From the NCBI GenBank assembly GCA_030432905.1, contig JAUILU010000001.1, forward strand, positions 310,001 through 374,000: 64,000 nt of DNA, given 5' to 3'. Numbering within the stretch: position 1 is the stretch's first letter; every line of letters starts with the position of its first letter. This DNA comes from Phycisphaerae bacterium (lineage in GTDB: Bacteria; Planctomycetota; Phycisphaerae; Phycisphaerales; UBA1924). The notes under the pieces were generated by a model that did no database searches, was not told the origin of the DNA, and was given only the letters and a program-made list of their open reading frames with translations. Made by a program: the position numbers and the translations under genes. Below, one piece after another: positions 18,035 through 28,711 of this stretch.

Positions 18035-19852
18035 ATGAACAACCAAGACACCGCTGCCGTGCCCGCCAAGCGCCGAGGGCTTCTCGATCTCGTCGAATGG
18101 TTCGGCAACAAGCTACCCGACCCGGCCTTGCTCTTTCTGATCGGTGCGGTGATCGTGATGGTCGCCAGCCAGATCGCGGTGAGTTCTAACTGGACAGTCC
18201 AGCCACAACAAGCAGTTCAAACCGTCAACGAGGCTGGCGAGACCGTGATCGGGTTCGTAAACAAAGGCGACGCACTCAAGCCCAAGAGCCTGCTGACCGC
18301 GGACGGCCTGTACTGGTGCCTGCAAAGCATGGTCAACAACTTCATGGGATTCGCTCCTCTGGGCATCGTGCTGACGGGCATGCTCGGCATCGGTGTCGCC
18401 GAGCGAACGGGCATGATCGGGGCGATGCTCAAAGCGTTCATGAAGATCATCCCCAACACGTTGCTGACCCCCACCATGCTCTTTCTGGGCATTATGAGCT
18501 CGATGGGTCTCGATGCCGGGTATGTGGTCCTGCCTCCGCTGGCAGCCGCCTTGTACAAGTCTGTCGGGCGTTCACCGCTTGCAGGCATCGCAGCCGTATT
18601 CGCAGGGGTCGCGGCAGGATTCAACGCGAACCTTCTGATTACGGGCCTCGATCCGATGCTGGCGAATCTGTCGCAGATGGGTGCGAACATTCTCGATGAG
18701 GACTACGCCGTCGCCGCGACGTGCAACTGGTGGTTCGCGATCACCTCAACATTCGTGGTCACTGGCATGGGCTGGGTGGTCACCTCGTTCTTCGTCGAAC
18801 GCAGACTCGCGAACAAGGCCCCAGAAGACGGCGGGCCCTCCGAGATCGATGACAGCGAACTCGAAGCACAGGAACTGACCGAACAGGAAAAGAAAGGCCT
18901 GCTTGCTTCGGTCGTAACGATGGGTGCTCTAATTGGCATTTTCCTGTTCACCGTCTTGATCCCGGGGATGCCGCTGCATGACGACAAGATTCCGGGCCTG
19001 ATCGACCCCACGAATCCAGAGAAAGTCGTGATGCTCCTCGCGGACAAGTACGAGGGGCAGGTAGATCTCTCTGCTGAGCCCGATCCCGCTCTTGTAGTTG
19101 AAGGCAAGGGCTACTACATCGACAAGGATGCGACCATTTTCGTGAACAACGATGACGAGGTGTTCCAGAAACGGAACCCTCAGTTCGCACGATGGGTGAA
19201 CGTCGTCACACCATTGATATTCATAGGGTTCATCATCCCGGGCATTGTCTACGGCATCGTTCTCAAGAACGTCACCTCAAGCAAAGACGCTGCCAAAGTC
19301 ATGATCGGGGCGATCTCGAACATGGCGCCGATCATCGTGCTCGCGTTCTTCGCGGCTCAGTTCATCGAGTATCTCAAGTACAGCAACCTCGACAAGATGA
19401 TCGCCTTTGAGGGCGGCATGATGCTCTCGCAGAGCAACCTCGGCCCGAGCGAATTGGTCATCGCGTTCATTCTTGTGACGATGGTGTTCAACCTGTTCAT
19501 CGGATCGATGTCCGCGAAGTACACGATGTTCGCTCCGATCTTCGTCCCGATGCTCATGTTCGCTGGCATCAGTCCCGAACTGACGCAGGCCGCCTACCGG
19601 ATCGGCGATTCGACCTCGAACATCATCACGCCGCTCAACCCGTACCTCGTGATTGTGCTCGTCTTCATGCAACAGTACGCACCCAAGAGCGGCATGGGCA
19701 CCCTGGTCGCGATGATGATGCCCTACACGATCGTGTTCACGATTGGCTGGGGAATCATGCTATTGATTTGGATCCACTTCGGGTGGGATCTCGGCCTTGG
19801 CGGTCCTCTTGAATACAGCCTGCCGACCGCCGAGGCGGTGGCAGCACCGTAA
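18035..19852 (+). CDS. abgT: AbgT-family transporter (p-aminobenzoyl-glutamate / antimetabolite type)
   Basis: A 605-residue inner-membrane protein with about a dozen hydrophobic segments. It starts with the AbgT hallmark LDLVEWFGNKLPDPALLF, and later has GIGVAERTGMI, MSSMGLDAGYVVLPPLAAAL and FNLFIGSMSAKYTMFAPIFVPM, ending in a helix pair around NIITPLNPYLVIVL. AbgT proteins are either importers of p-aminobenzoyl-glutamate or proton-driven exporters of sulfonamide-like compounds; sequence alone does not separate these. ATG 18035 is preferred to the in-frame start at 17999. An acidic cytosolic loop with many Glu (about residues 262-290) is visible. A strong hairpin follows the stop. Confidence 0.88.
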   Translation: MNNQDTAAVPAKRRGLLDLVEWFGNKLPDPALLFLIGAVIVMVASQIAVSSNWTVQPQQAVQTVNEAGETVIGFVNKGDALKPKSLLTADGLYWCLQSMVNNFMGFAPLGIVLTGMLGIGVAERTGMIGAMLKAFMKIIPNTLLTPTMLFLGIMSSMGLDAGYVVLPPLAAALYKSVGRSPLAGIAAVFAGVAAGFNANLLITGLDPMLANLSQMGANILDEDYAVAATCNWWFAITSTFVVTGMGWVVTSFFVERRLANKAPEDGGPSEIDDSELEAQELTEQEKKGLLASVVTMGALIGIFLFTVLIPGMPLHDDKIPGLIDPTNPEKVVMLLADKYEGQVDLSAEPDPALVVEGKGYYIDKDATIFVNNDDEVFQKRNPQFARWVNVVTPLIFIGFIIPGIVYGIVLKNVTSSKDAAKVMIGAISNMAPIIVLAFFAAQFIEYLKYSNLDKMIAFEGGMMLSQSNLGPSELVIAFILVTMVFNLFIGSMSAKYTMFAPIFVPMLMFAGISPELTQAAYRIGDSTSNIITPLNPYLVIVLVFMQQYAPKSGMGTLVAMMMPYTIVFTIGWGIMLLIWIHFGWDLGLGGPLEYSLPTAEAVAAP

Positions 19853-19886
19853 GACTCGTCTTCCCAGGTATAGACGATAAAAAGAA

Positions 19887-19916
19887 ACCGGCCCGCGAAC
19901 AGTTTCGCGGGCCGGT
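19887..19916. terminator. Bidirectional rho-independent terminator
   Basis: Perfect 13-bp stem ACCGGCCCGCGAA / TTCGCGGGCCGGT with a 4-base loop (CAGT), between the convergent abgT and dockerin genes. The run AAAAAGAAA on its left becomes a U-tract for the minus-strand gene; CTTG follows on the plus side. This is the strongest hairpin in the window. Confidence 0.85.
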
Positions 19917-19945
19917 CTTGCATTACGAACTAGGCGAACTGCTGA

Positions 19946-21319
19946 TTAGCAGCCAGCGTTGTAGTTGCCAACCCAAGCGGTGAAGTCCGTTGGGGTGCAC
20001 TCGCCGTCGCCGTTCTGGTCGCACTCGGGAGCGTTTGCGTTGTAGGCACCAACCCAAGCGGTGAAGTCCGTCGGGGTGACAGCGCCGTCGCCGTTGACGT
20101 CAGCGAGGCAGTCAACAGTCAGAGCCGCGGGGCCTTGGCCCGGGACTGCAAACGCGTTGACAGCGCCCTGCTTGAACATGCCGAGTGTCGCATCGACGTT
20201 CTCGGGGGCCGAGTCGGCATCGAAGCGGAAGTTGTAAAGCGTGCCCCAGCGGAGGGCGTTGGTGTTCGGATCCTGAGCCTGCGTAGCGGGCGAGTTCCAA
20301 ACCACAGCGCCGGACTCCTGGAAGGTACCGGTCCAGTCGGTGTTGTCGTACGGCTCACCGGAGTGGTAGTCCACGTCGTGGAAACCGATGTTGGTGACTG
20401 TCACGCCCGAGCCAACCGGAACACTGAAGCTGCCGGCAGCACGGTCGGAGTTGAGGTTGTAGATCGCGTACTCGTAGTGCCAGGTGCCGTCGCCGTTGTC
20501 GCTCACCTTGTAACCAACCCAGAAACGCCCATCGTTCGGGACGTCAAGAGCGTTCAGGGTCACGCTCGGGTCGTTGTCCTGCCAAGCCTGGATAGCGGGC
20601 GAGCCACGCATCGTCGAGCCGGTGAAGTCAACATCCCAGCCGCCGCTGGAGAAGTTTCCAACATTGATGCGACGGTACGAAGCGTTGTTGTCATCGTTGT
20701 CAGCCTGAGCATCGTCTGGGGTCACGTAGTGACCCTCACCGAAGTAGAGCGCTCCGGCGTTCAAGGCGGGATCCATGTCAGAGTTTGCAACCTGGATTCG
20801 CTTGTAGAGAACGTTGCCGGTCTGGCCGTCACCGGTGAAGGGCCACGGGTAAACACCGTTGGAGGGGTTGACCTCGAACTTCGGGCCAAGACCGCTCTGC
20901 GAGCCGTTGAGGCTTGAGCTGTAAGGGTCGTTGCAGCCCGGGCCGAGAGCGTTGCCGCCCTGGTTGGCGTCATCGCAGACGGGGTTGCAGAGGCCGCTGC
21001 CGTTGATGGCGAAGAATGCGTGCTTGAGCCAGCTCTGTCCGATCTGCTCGAAGCGGCCGTCCTTCATGCGGAACATGTTCTGAGACATGAGCGGGTGAAG
21101 GTTTGCGGGCGTGCCGTCGCTGGTGGTGTCGTCCCATAGCAGGTCGACGTTGCCGATGTTGCAGGAGATCGTGCCGATGGAGTAAGCCGAGACCCCACCC
21201 GAGCCGCCCCAGAACGAAGGACCGGTGATCTCACCAGCGATAACGTCGGCACCCTGACCAGCAGCCGAGCCTGCGAGAGCCGCCAGGGCCAGACCAACGA
21301 GTGCGTTTCGATTTCTCAT
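19946..21319 (-). CDS. Secreted protein with C-terminal two-repeat dockerin (GC-type)
   Basis: About 457 residues with a signal peptide (MRNRNALVGLALAALAGSAAG). The long middle part resembles no enzyme I recognise; it is rich in Gly/Asn/Asp and reads like a beta-rich extracellular protein. The C-terminus holds two calcium-loop repeats, DVNGDGAVTPTDFTAW and DQNGDGECTPTDFTAW, each followed by a YNA segment, and ends in GC. This is the planctomycete dockerin-like anchor, not a cellulosomal type I dockerin. ATG 21319 has AAGGG at 8 bases; an ATG two codons upstream (21325) is also possible. It ends at the bidirectional terminator. Confidence 0.8.
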   Translation of the reverse strand: MRNRNALVGLALAALAGSAAGQGADVIAGEITGPSFWGGSGGVSAYSIGTISCNIGNVDLLWDDTTSDGTPANLHPLMSQNMFRMKDGRFEQIGQSWLKHAFFAINGSGLCNPVCDDANQGGNALGPGCNDPYSSSLNGSQSGLGPKFEVNPSNGVYPWPFTGDGQTGNVLYKRIQVANSDMDPALNAGALYFGEGHYVTPDDAQADNDDNNASYRRINVGNFSSGGWDVDFTGSTMRGSPAIQAWQDNDPSVTLNALDVPNDGRFWVGYKVSDNGDGTWHYEYAIYNLNSDRAAGSFSVPVGSGVTVTNIGFHDVDYHSGEPYDNTDWTGTFQESGAVVWNSPATQAQDPNTNALRWGTLYNFRFDADSAPENVDATLGMFKQGAVNAFAVPGQGPAALTVDCLADVNGDGAVTPTDFTAWVGAYNANAPECDQNGDGECTPTDFTAWVGNYNAGC

Positions 21320-21427
21320 ACTCATATCCCTTATTCACCTCAGTAAAAGTAAGTGCACGCATTCCCCCTGCCTCCACACGGCACATGCGACACGAAACAC
21401 TGTTCTTATGAAGCCCGAGTGTAGCAA

Positions 21428-21438
21428 ATGTGCCACAT
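21428..21438. promoter_or_regulatory. Palindrome upstream of the dockerin gene
   Basis: ATGTG-C-CACAT lies about 110 bases before the dockerin gene start. Two further CACAT sites (near 21380 and 21465) sit in the same 210-base gap. A possible operator; no supporting evidence beyond the symmetry. Confidence 0.25.
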
Positions 21439-21525
21439 TCTGCGTACTGAAATCGGCTATTTCGCACATTCCGATGCGGTATCGGGCGATCTTCATCAAT
21501 ATGTTCGGTCTGTGTTAACCATATG

Positions 21526-21533
21526 TGTATACA
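21526..21533. repeat. TGTATACA palindrome
   Basis: Second copy of the octamer also seen at 1047 and 60158. It lies three bases past the stop codon end of the 4Fe-4S/TPR gene, in the gap leading to the dockerin gene. Confidence 0.25.
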
Positions 21534-21535
21534 AA

Positions 21536-23965
21536 CTATCGATCGATGCGATCTCGCGCGGTTTGGAGAGCCTGACTGAGAGCTGAATTACCCGGAGCCA
21601 ATTCCGCAGCCCGCTCTAAGGATTCGATGCCCTGATCGATCACGCCGGTCGCAAGCAGAGCCTGTCCGAGGTCGTGAAGCACCAGAGGCGAATCTGGAAT
21701 CCGTGCCGACGCTAGCCTGATGGAGTCGATACCGATCTGCGCCAATTCGCGATTCCGTGCCAGCAGGCCGGAACGGACGATCGACTCACCAACCGATAGC
21801 AGTTTCCAAGGGCTGTCGCCTGCTAGTGACACGATTTCCCGGGACCGGCTGCGTGCACGATCAAGATCGCCGACAGCTACCGCGAGTATCACGTCGGCCT
21901 GTAGAAGAGGAAGCGATTCTGGGTGCAATGCGATCGCTTGATTCGCCAAAGTTGATGCCTGCTCAAACTCTCCAAGCGACGTCAGCATCGAAACAACAGT
22001 CGCGGCTTCAAACGGGTCAATATCTCCATTCTCAGCTAATGCTCTAAGCGTTTCGATGGCACCTTGTTGGTCACCAAGTTTCGCCTGGACCCGCGACCGG
22101 ATGATCTTGGATTGATTCGTCGTCTCGCCGGCTGACTCTGCGCGTTCGAAGTAACGACGCGCCACACCGGGCTTATTGACGGCGACAGCGAATTCAGCAA
22201 CCTGATACAAGGTAAACGGATCGTCATCGTCATCACTGATCTGCTTGTCCCAGAACTCGAAAGCCGGCTTGAGGTCGCCGCCATGTGCTCTGGCAATACG
22301 CATCGCTATCGCCGGCGCGAGGCTGTCCATCGCTTCATGTGTATTGAATGCCTCTGTCAACAACCCAAGGACATCCGCTTCTGAAGCCCCCCTGTTCTGC
22401 TTGAGCGTTGCGAGCTGCTGGATTAGCTGTGCCGTGGGCTTGCCTTCTTGGCTAATCTCACGTAGCAGGCGTTCCGACTCACCGGCATTACCAGCGATAA
22501 GCTGCAAGTACGCGTACTCTCGCTTGTGTTCAGCGTTGAGTGGCCAGCCATAACCACCGTTTGCAAAGGTGTCGGTCCTCGCAAAGGCGTCTCGGCCCTT
22601 GTTCGCTGCCGTCAGCGTTGCTTGGGTGGGCACATACTCAGGTCGCATCACGATCTCGATCGGTATGTCGAGTTTCTCGTGAGCAAAATGCGCGGTCATC
22701 CTGTTGTAGTTGATGAACCCGCCCCACGCGGCGGAAAGAACAACCGCCAAAGCCAACAGCCCTGCTGCATATCCCGTGGCGGCTACCTTGCCCTTAGATT
22801 TAAGCACTATGCTCTGCACTCGAACATTCGGCTTGCTGATGAGCGACCACAGCTTACACGCCGCGAATGCGCCGATCCCGGCCATCCCCGCCGCCATGAG
22901 CATCGGTATGAGATTGAGCATGCCGCGGTACGCGAAGAACATCGCCACGAATACCACGGCCAGAGCGATCTCTTCGGGCCAACTCAGGTCGTAGCGTTTC
23001 GGATTCTTCTTGTGCTTTGCCCGGCGCGCCTTTGCCTCGTCATCGACGGGCTTGCGGAACTTCGCAGGCATGGCCATCGAGAAACTCAGGGCATCATTCG
23101 GACACGCGCTCACACAGTCGAGACACTTCATGCACCCGGGATCAACGACCATGCCGAAGTCTTTGATCTCCTCGGCGACGCGAACGTTTGAGGTGCACAC
23201 CGCGGTGCAGTGGCCGCACTGGTGGCAGTTGTCGTTAACCACGATCCTTCCCGGGCTGACCTGATCGACGACACCGAAGATCCCGCCGTAAGGGCAGCCG
23301 TAGGTGCAGAACCCCTTTGAACCAAGGAAGTAGACCGCGGCGAACCCGACGACCCCAAAAAACGGCACCGCAACATACCAAGGCGGGAAGGTCGCCCAGA
23401 AGTCCTCAACGATGATGCCCGAACTGAAGCCGTGAAACTCGGGCACCGCGCCGAGCCAGATCGGCGGCTCGACGCCAACATACTGCAAAAGCGGGAACAA
23501 CGCGAGACGCTTGAACGTCGGCCAGACGAACATGTACAACCCGAACACAAGCGGCGCCCACACGAGCAGACGCGACCGGAACGGCTTTGGACGCACGCCG
23601 ACCTTGTTCATCATCCACGTGCATAGGTCTTGAAGAGCGACGATGTGGCATCCCCAGCCGCAGAAGAAGCGACCGAATACGAACGTGGCAAGGATCGCTG
23701 CGACGAAGAAGATAAACCCCGCGTTGACCTCGCCGTACTCAAGTGTCTGCATCGCCTCGCTCGGCTCGACAGGAGATACCGTTGACCCGGTACGCACCCA
23801 GAGCAGAATGTGGACGATGATCACCACGTGAACCGCGATTAGCACCGCGGCTCGCCGCCTGCCCATCTGCGAGTGAGGCTTGGACTTTGGCGAGGGCTGC
23901 TGACCCAACACGTTCAGGGACACGTCCCCGGTCTTGCTGTTCGTGTTTGTGGGCGTGTTCTTCAT
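21536..23965 (-). CDS. NapH/CcoG-like 4Fe-4S membrane protein fused to a TPR domain
   Basis: An 809-residue protein. The N-terminal 280 residues have membrane helices and two Cys-rich turns (FCGWGCH and FCTYGCPYGG) as in NapH, NosR and CcoG. Two ferredoxin 4Fe-4S sets follow, CHQCGHCTAVC and CMKCLDCVSACP. More helices (to about residue 430) lead into about 350 residues of TPR-like helical repeats running to the C-terminus. The redox half would pass electrons to or across the membrane; the TPR half would bind a partner. Such a fusion is not the normal NapH or CcoG layout. GTG 23968 directly precedes ATG 23965; ATG is used. It is monocistronic, without nap, nos or cco neighbours, so the partner enzyme is unknown. 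Confidence 0.8.
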   Translation of the reverse strand: MKNTPTNTNSKTGDVSLNVLGQQPSPKSKPHSQMGRRRAAVLIAVHVVIIVHILLWVRTGSTVSPVEPSEAMQTLEYGEVNAGFIFFVAAILATFVFGRFFCGWGCHIVALQDLCTWMMNKVGVRPKPFRSRLLVWAPLVFGLYMFVWPTFKRLALFPLLQYVGVEPPIWLGAVPEFHGFSSGIIVEDFWATFPPWYVAVPFFGVVGFAAVYFLGSKGFCTYGCPYGGIFGVVDQVSPGRIVVNDNCHQCGHCTAVCTSNVRVAEEIKDFGMVVDPGCMKCLDCVSACPNDALSFSMAMPAKFRKPVDDEAKARRAKHKKNPKRYDLSWPEEIALAVVFVAMFFAYRGMLNLIPMLMAAGMAGIGAFAACKLWSLISKPNVRVQSIVLKSKGKVAATGYAAGLLALAVVLSAAWGGFINYNRMTAHFAHEKLDIPIEIVMRPEYVPTQATLTAANKGRDAFARTDTFANGGYGWPLNAEHKREYAYLQLIAGNAGESERLLREISQEGKPTAQLIQQLATLKQNRGASEADVLGLLTEAFNTHEAMDSLAPAIAMRIARAHGGDLKPAFEFWDKQISDDDDDPFTLYQVAEFAVAVNKPGVARRYFERAESAGETTNQSKIIRSRVQAKLGDQQGAIETLRALAENGDIDPFEAATVVSMLTSLGEFEQASTLANQAIALHPESLPLLQADVILAVAVGDLDRARSRSREIVSLAGDSPWKLLSVGESIVRSGLLARNRELAQIGIDSIRLASARIPDSPLVLHDLGQALLATGVIDQGIESLERAAELAPGNSALSQALQTARDRIDR

Positions 23966-23999
23966 CACCTTCAGCGATTGTATCGGGTCGCGTAGTTAC

Positions 24000-25826
24000 C
24001 TAAGCCTTCGCTTCGAGCTCCTCCCAGCGTGCATAAAGCGTATCGACCTTTTTCTGGGCCTCGTCCAGCTTCATGCATGCCTCGGTCATCTTCGAATGGT
24101 CGCCCGAAACCGCGGGGTCAGAGAGATGCTCACGGGCCTGTTCTAACGCTCCCTCCGCCTCGGCGATGTTGTCCTCGATCGTCGCGTATTCGCGTTTTTC
24201 GTGGTACGTCAGCCCGCCTCGTTTGGTCGTCGGTTTGAGGCCGTGGCTGGCGGCAGCTTTCTCGGTCTTCGGCTTCTCGATGACCGTTGCGTTCAAAGCC
24301 TGCGACAAACTCGCGTACACACCCGAAGCCCCCCTGCCGTCGAGTGCAACGTACGTCGTAGCGAGTCGGTCGAGCATCGCGCGGTCATGCGTCACGAGAA
24401 TGAGTGCGCCCGGGAACTCCTCGAGTGCTTCTTCCAGAATCTCGAGCGTCGGGATATCCAAATCATTCGTCGGCTCGTCGAGCACAAGCACGTCGGCGGG
24501 CTGGAGCATGATGCTCGCGATGTGGATACGTGCAAGCTCGCCACCGCTGAGAGACTTGACGGGCTGGTCGAGCTGTTCTTCTTTGAACAGGAACCGCTTG
24601 GCCCACGCGGTGATGTGCACCGTCTTGCCCCGGAATGACACCTGTTCCGCGCCGGGCGACAGCGCCTCACGCAGCGGAGTCTCCGGGTCGAACATCTCGC
24701 GGTACTGGCTAAAGAGCACCATCTCCGGCACAGGGTCGGACAGCTTGATCATTCCCTCGTCTGCTTCGAGTTTGCCGGTGAGCACGCGGATGAGCGTTGT
24801 CTTGCCACTGCCGTTCGGCCCGAGCAGCCCAACGCATGTCCCCGGGCTGAGCGTGAGATCCAGATCGCGGAACAGGTGGTTGTCGCCGAACGATTTGCTC
24901 AGCCCCTTGGTGACGAGCAGCTTCTTTGTCTTGCGTCCCGAGGCGTTGAAATCGAGGCCCGCACCCTTGCGCCCAGCGGCCACGTTTCTCGCACGGATCT
25001 CCTCAAGGTCTCGCATCCGTTCATGGCTCGCATCGATCCGGCCCTTCGCCTTTGTCTGTCTGCCCTGCGGCCCGCGAGAGAGCCATTCAAGGTCTTTGCG
25101 TACCTGATTCGACAGGATCTGCTCTTCCTTGGCGATCGAGTCGAGGTACTCCTGTTTGCGCCTGAGGAATTCGGTGTAGTTGCCACGCACGCTGAGCATG
25201 CCGCCCGGGTAGGCGTCGCTGATCTCAAGGATCCGGGTCGATACAGATTCGAGGAACGCCCGGTCGTGTGTGACAAAGATCGCCGAGCTGCCGGAGCCTG
25301 TTGCTGCGGATCTCTGGACGATCGTTTCGAGCCAGCGGATGCCCTGAAGATCGAGGTGGTTGGTCGGTTCGTCGAGCATGATAAGCTCGGGGTCACCCCC
25401 CCCGGACGCGAGCGCCCTTGCGATGGTGAGCCGCTTGCGCCAGCCTCCCGACAGACTGTGCGCATCGGCGTCCAGATTCGATTCATCGAAGCCGGCCTTG
25501 CCGAGTTGGATGCCTGCCAAGGTCTCGGCTTCATGCTCGTCGTGGACTGTCACGGCTTTCGCCGCGGCCTCGGTAACGATCTGCCTTGGTGTCGTACCAA
25601 TCGGGAACTGGTCATCCTGAGGCACGTACACAGCTCGTAGCCCCGGTTCGGTAACGATTGATCCCTCGTCAGGCGACTCAAGCCCCGCGAGGATTTTCAT
25701 CAGCGTGCTCTTGCCGGCCCCGTTTGGACCGATCACGCCGATCCGCTCGCCCGGTTCGATGACCAGCGACAACCCACGGAACAGCGTGCGTAGCACATAC
25801 GTCTTCGAGATGTCTCGGGCGGTCAT
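24000..25826 (-). CDS. uup: ABC-F family ATPase (Uup-like)
   Basis: A soluble protein of 608 residues with two ABC ATPase domains and no membrane segments. Domain 1 has Walker A GPNGAGKST, signature LSGGWRKR and Walker B LIMLDEPTNHLD. Domain 2 has GPNGSGKTT, LSGGELAR and VLVLDEPTNDLD. The interdomain linker is basic, as in ABC-F proteins that act on ribosomes. A C-terminal coiled coil of about 80 residues (EKREYATIEDNIAEAEGAL onward) is the Uup hallmark, so Uup is preferred to EttA or YheS. ATG 25826 is used; a GTG two codons upstream is possible. Probably translation-related or DNA-structure related. Confidence 0.88.
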   Translation of the reverse strand: MTARDISKTYVLRTLFRGLSLVIEPGERIGVIGPNGAGKSTLMKILAGLESPDEGSIVTEPGLRAVYVPQDDQFPIGTTPRQIVTEAAAKAVTVHDEHEAETLAGIQLGKAGFDESNLDADAHSLSGGWRKRLTIARALASGGGDPELIMLDEPTNHLDLQGIRWLETIVQRSAATGSGSSAIFVTHDRAFLESVSTRILEISDAYPGGMLSVRGNYTEFLRRKQEYLDSIAKEEQILSNQVRKDLEWLSRGPQGRQTKAKGRIDASHERMRDLEEIRARNVAAGRKGAGLDFNASGRKTKKLLVTKGLSKSFGDNHLFRDLDLTLSPGTCVGLLGPNGSGKTTLIRVLTGKLEADEGMIKLSDPVPEMVLFSQYREMFDPETPLREALSPGAEQVSFRGKTVHITAWAKRFLFKEEQLDQPVKSLSGGELARIHIASIMLQPADVLVLDEPTNDLDIPTLEILEEALEEFPGALILVTHDRAMLDRLATTYVALDGRGASGVYASLSQALNATVIEKPKTEKAAASHGLKPTTKRGGLTYHEKREYATIEDNIAEAEGALEQAREHLSDPAVSGDHSKMTEACMKLDEAQKKVDTLYARWEELEAKA

Positions 25827-25900
25827 CAGCACAGCAGCAGATTCCAGTTGGCGTTCTTTGCCGTCAAAGGATAGAACACGAACCGAGGCGCTGTGGCTTG

Positions 25901-27452
<1,552 letters not shown>

Positions 27453-27456
<4 letters not shown>

Positions 27457-27836
27457 AGCTTCACCCCCAAGTTTGTCACGATGATCTTGCGGAGGTCCTC
27501 TGGCTCGAACGGCTTGCGGAGAAACTCGATCGCACCAAGTTCCTTCATCCGATCCAGTCGATCCTGATTGCTCTCGGTGCTGACCACAACAACCGCGGCA
27601 TCCTTAATGTCATCCTGCTTACGGAGTTCCACTGCGAACTCTTCACCGTTCATGACAGGCATGTTGAGGTCAAGAAGGACGAGGTCCACCCACACGGTGG
27701 ACATCAGTTCGAGAGCTTCCTTCCCGTTGCCCGCTTCGAATATTCTGTCTTCTTCGAGCCCTGCGAGCTTGACGACCTTTTTGATCGCGCTTCGCAGAAT
27801 CGGGGAATCATCAACAATTAGCAGATTACAACTCAT
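27453..27836 (-). CDS. cheY: Chemotaxis response regulator CheY
   Basis: A 127-residue stand-alone receiver domain. Acidic pair DD in LLIVDDSPILR, phospho-acceptor Asp in LVLLDLNMPVMNGE, Ser/Thr switch in VVVSTES, and Lys in FLRKPF. Phosphorylated by CheA, it would signal to a motor or other output that is not encoded here. It is coupled by 4-base overlaps to the HDOD gene upstream and cheX downstream. Confidence 0.93.
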
Positions 27837-28711
27837 GCCGCACTCCTTCCTACTTCAGATCCATTGATGCCAAGCGCGGCCTCGATCGCCCCGACCTTGC
27901 TCCACATTGATGCAATTTCTTTCTCGGCGGCCTTTCTAGACAGCTTCAGCGAGAGTTTGACATGGCTCGCAAGCTCATGCTGCATCCCATCCGCACCAAT
28001 CCCGATGCCCGACCACAAAGCGATGATGTCAGCAGCATGAACGATGTCTGTAATTGGGTTGCCGCCATTCTCGGCAGCCGGTGGGCTGTGGTGGTACATG
28101 ACTGCATTAACAATCTGAACAGGTAGCCCCCAATGGCTGCACAACGCGGCACCGACTTCCGCATGGTCTGTACCAAAGGCCAGCCGCTCAGCATCAGTAA
28201 AAGTGCGCCCGTTTGTCATCTCATTGAAAACAGACTTCGCGTAGTCTGCGCCATATTTGCGATCGAGCACGAGCTTCCCAACATCTCTGACAAGGCCCGC
28301 AACGAAACACAGGTCTTTCACATCTGGGTGGTGTAGCGAGGCAATACTTTCCGCGGCAACCGCGCCACCTATCGATCCGCGCCAGATCGATTGTCTGCCA
28401 AGCTCAAACGCCTGGCATCCGCCAGTAAATACGCTTCCGACTTGCTGTTCGAGAACGAGTTTCAGCAACGCTTCGCTCCCGAGTCTGACAACACTCTCTC
28501 GCAAGTCGAAAGTCCTGCCTCTCGTACCGAAAGCGGCCGAGTTGGCGTAGCGCATCACCACCATGCTAAGCGCATCATCGGTTCGTACGATCTCAGCAAT
28601 CTCGGACATATCTATATCGCGATCGTTCAGCATCGACACGAGCTTTGCTGACGATTGGGGCAGCATCGGGAGTGAGTCGATACCGTCAACCAAGGTATCT
28701 AGATCGACCAT
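27833..28711 (-). CDS. HDOD domain protein in the chemotaxis operon
   Basis: A 292-residue protein with an HDOD domain (DGIDSLPMLPQSSAKLVSML start, IVRTDDALSMVVMRYAN, and the degenerate HD-like segment around GTDHAEVGAALCSHWGLP). HDOD proteins are HD-type folds that have lost the metal-binding pair and usually act as signalling adaptors. ATG 28711 is 7 bases after AAGGAGG, a strong site located inside the end of cheD (13-base overlap). Its place between cheD and cheY implies a role in this pathway, either as an output partner or as a CheY-P-linked signal. No catalytic function predicted. Confidence 0.85.
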   Translation of the reverse strand: MVDLDTLVDGIDSLPMLPQSSAKLVSMLNDRDIDMSEIAEIVRTDDALSMVVMRYANSAAFGTRGRTFDLRESVVRLGSEALLKLVLEQQVGSVFTGGCQAFELGRQSIWRGSIGGAVAAESIASLHHPDVKDLCFVAGLVRDVGKLVLDRKYGADYAKSVFNEMTNGRTFTDAERLAFGTDHAEVGAALCSHWGLPVQIVNAVMYHHSPPAAENGGNPITDIVHAADIIALWSGIGIGADGMQHELASHVKLSLKLSRKAAEKEIASMWSKVGAIEAALGINGSEVGRSAA

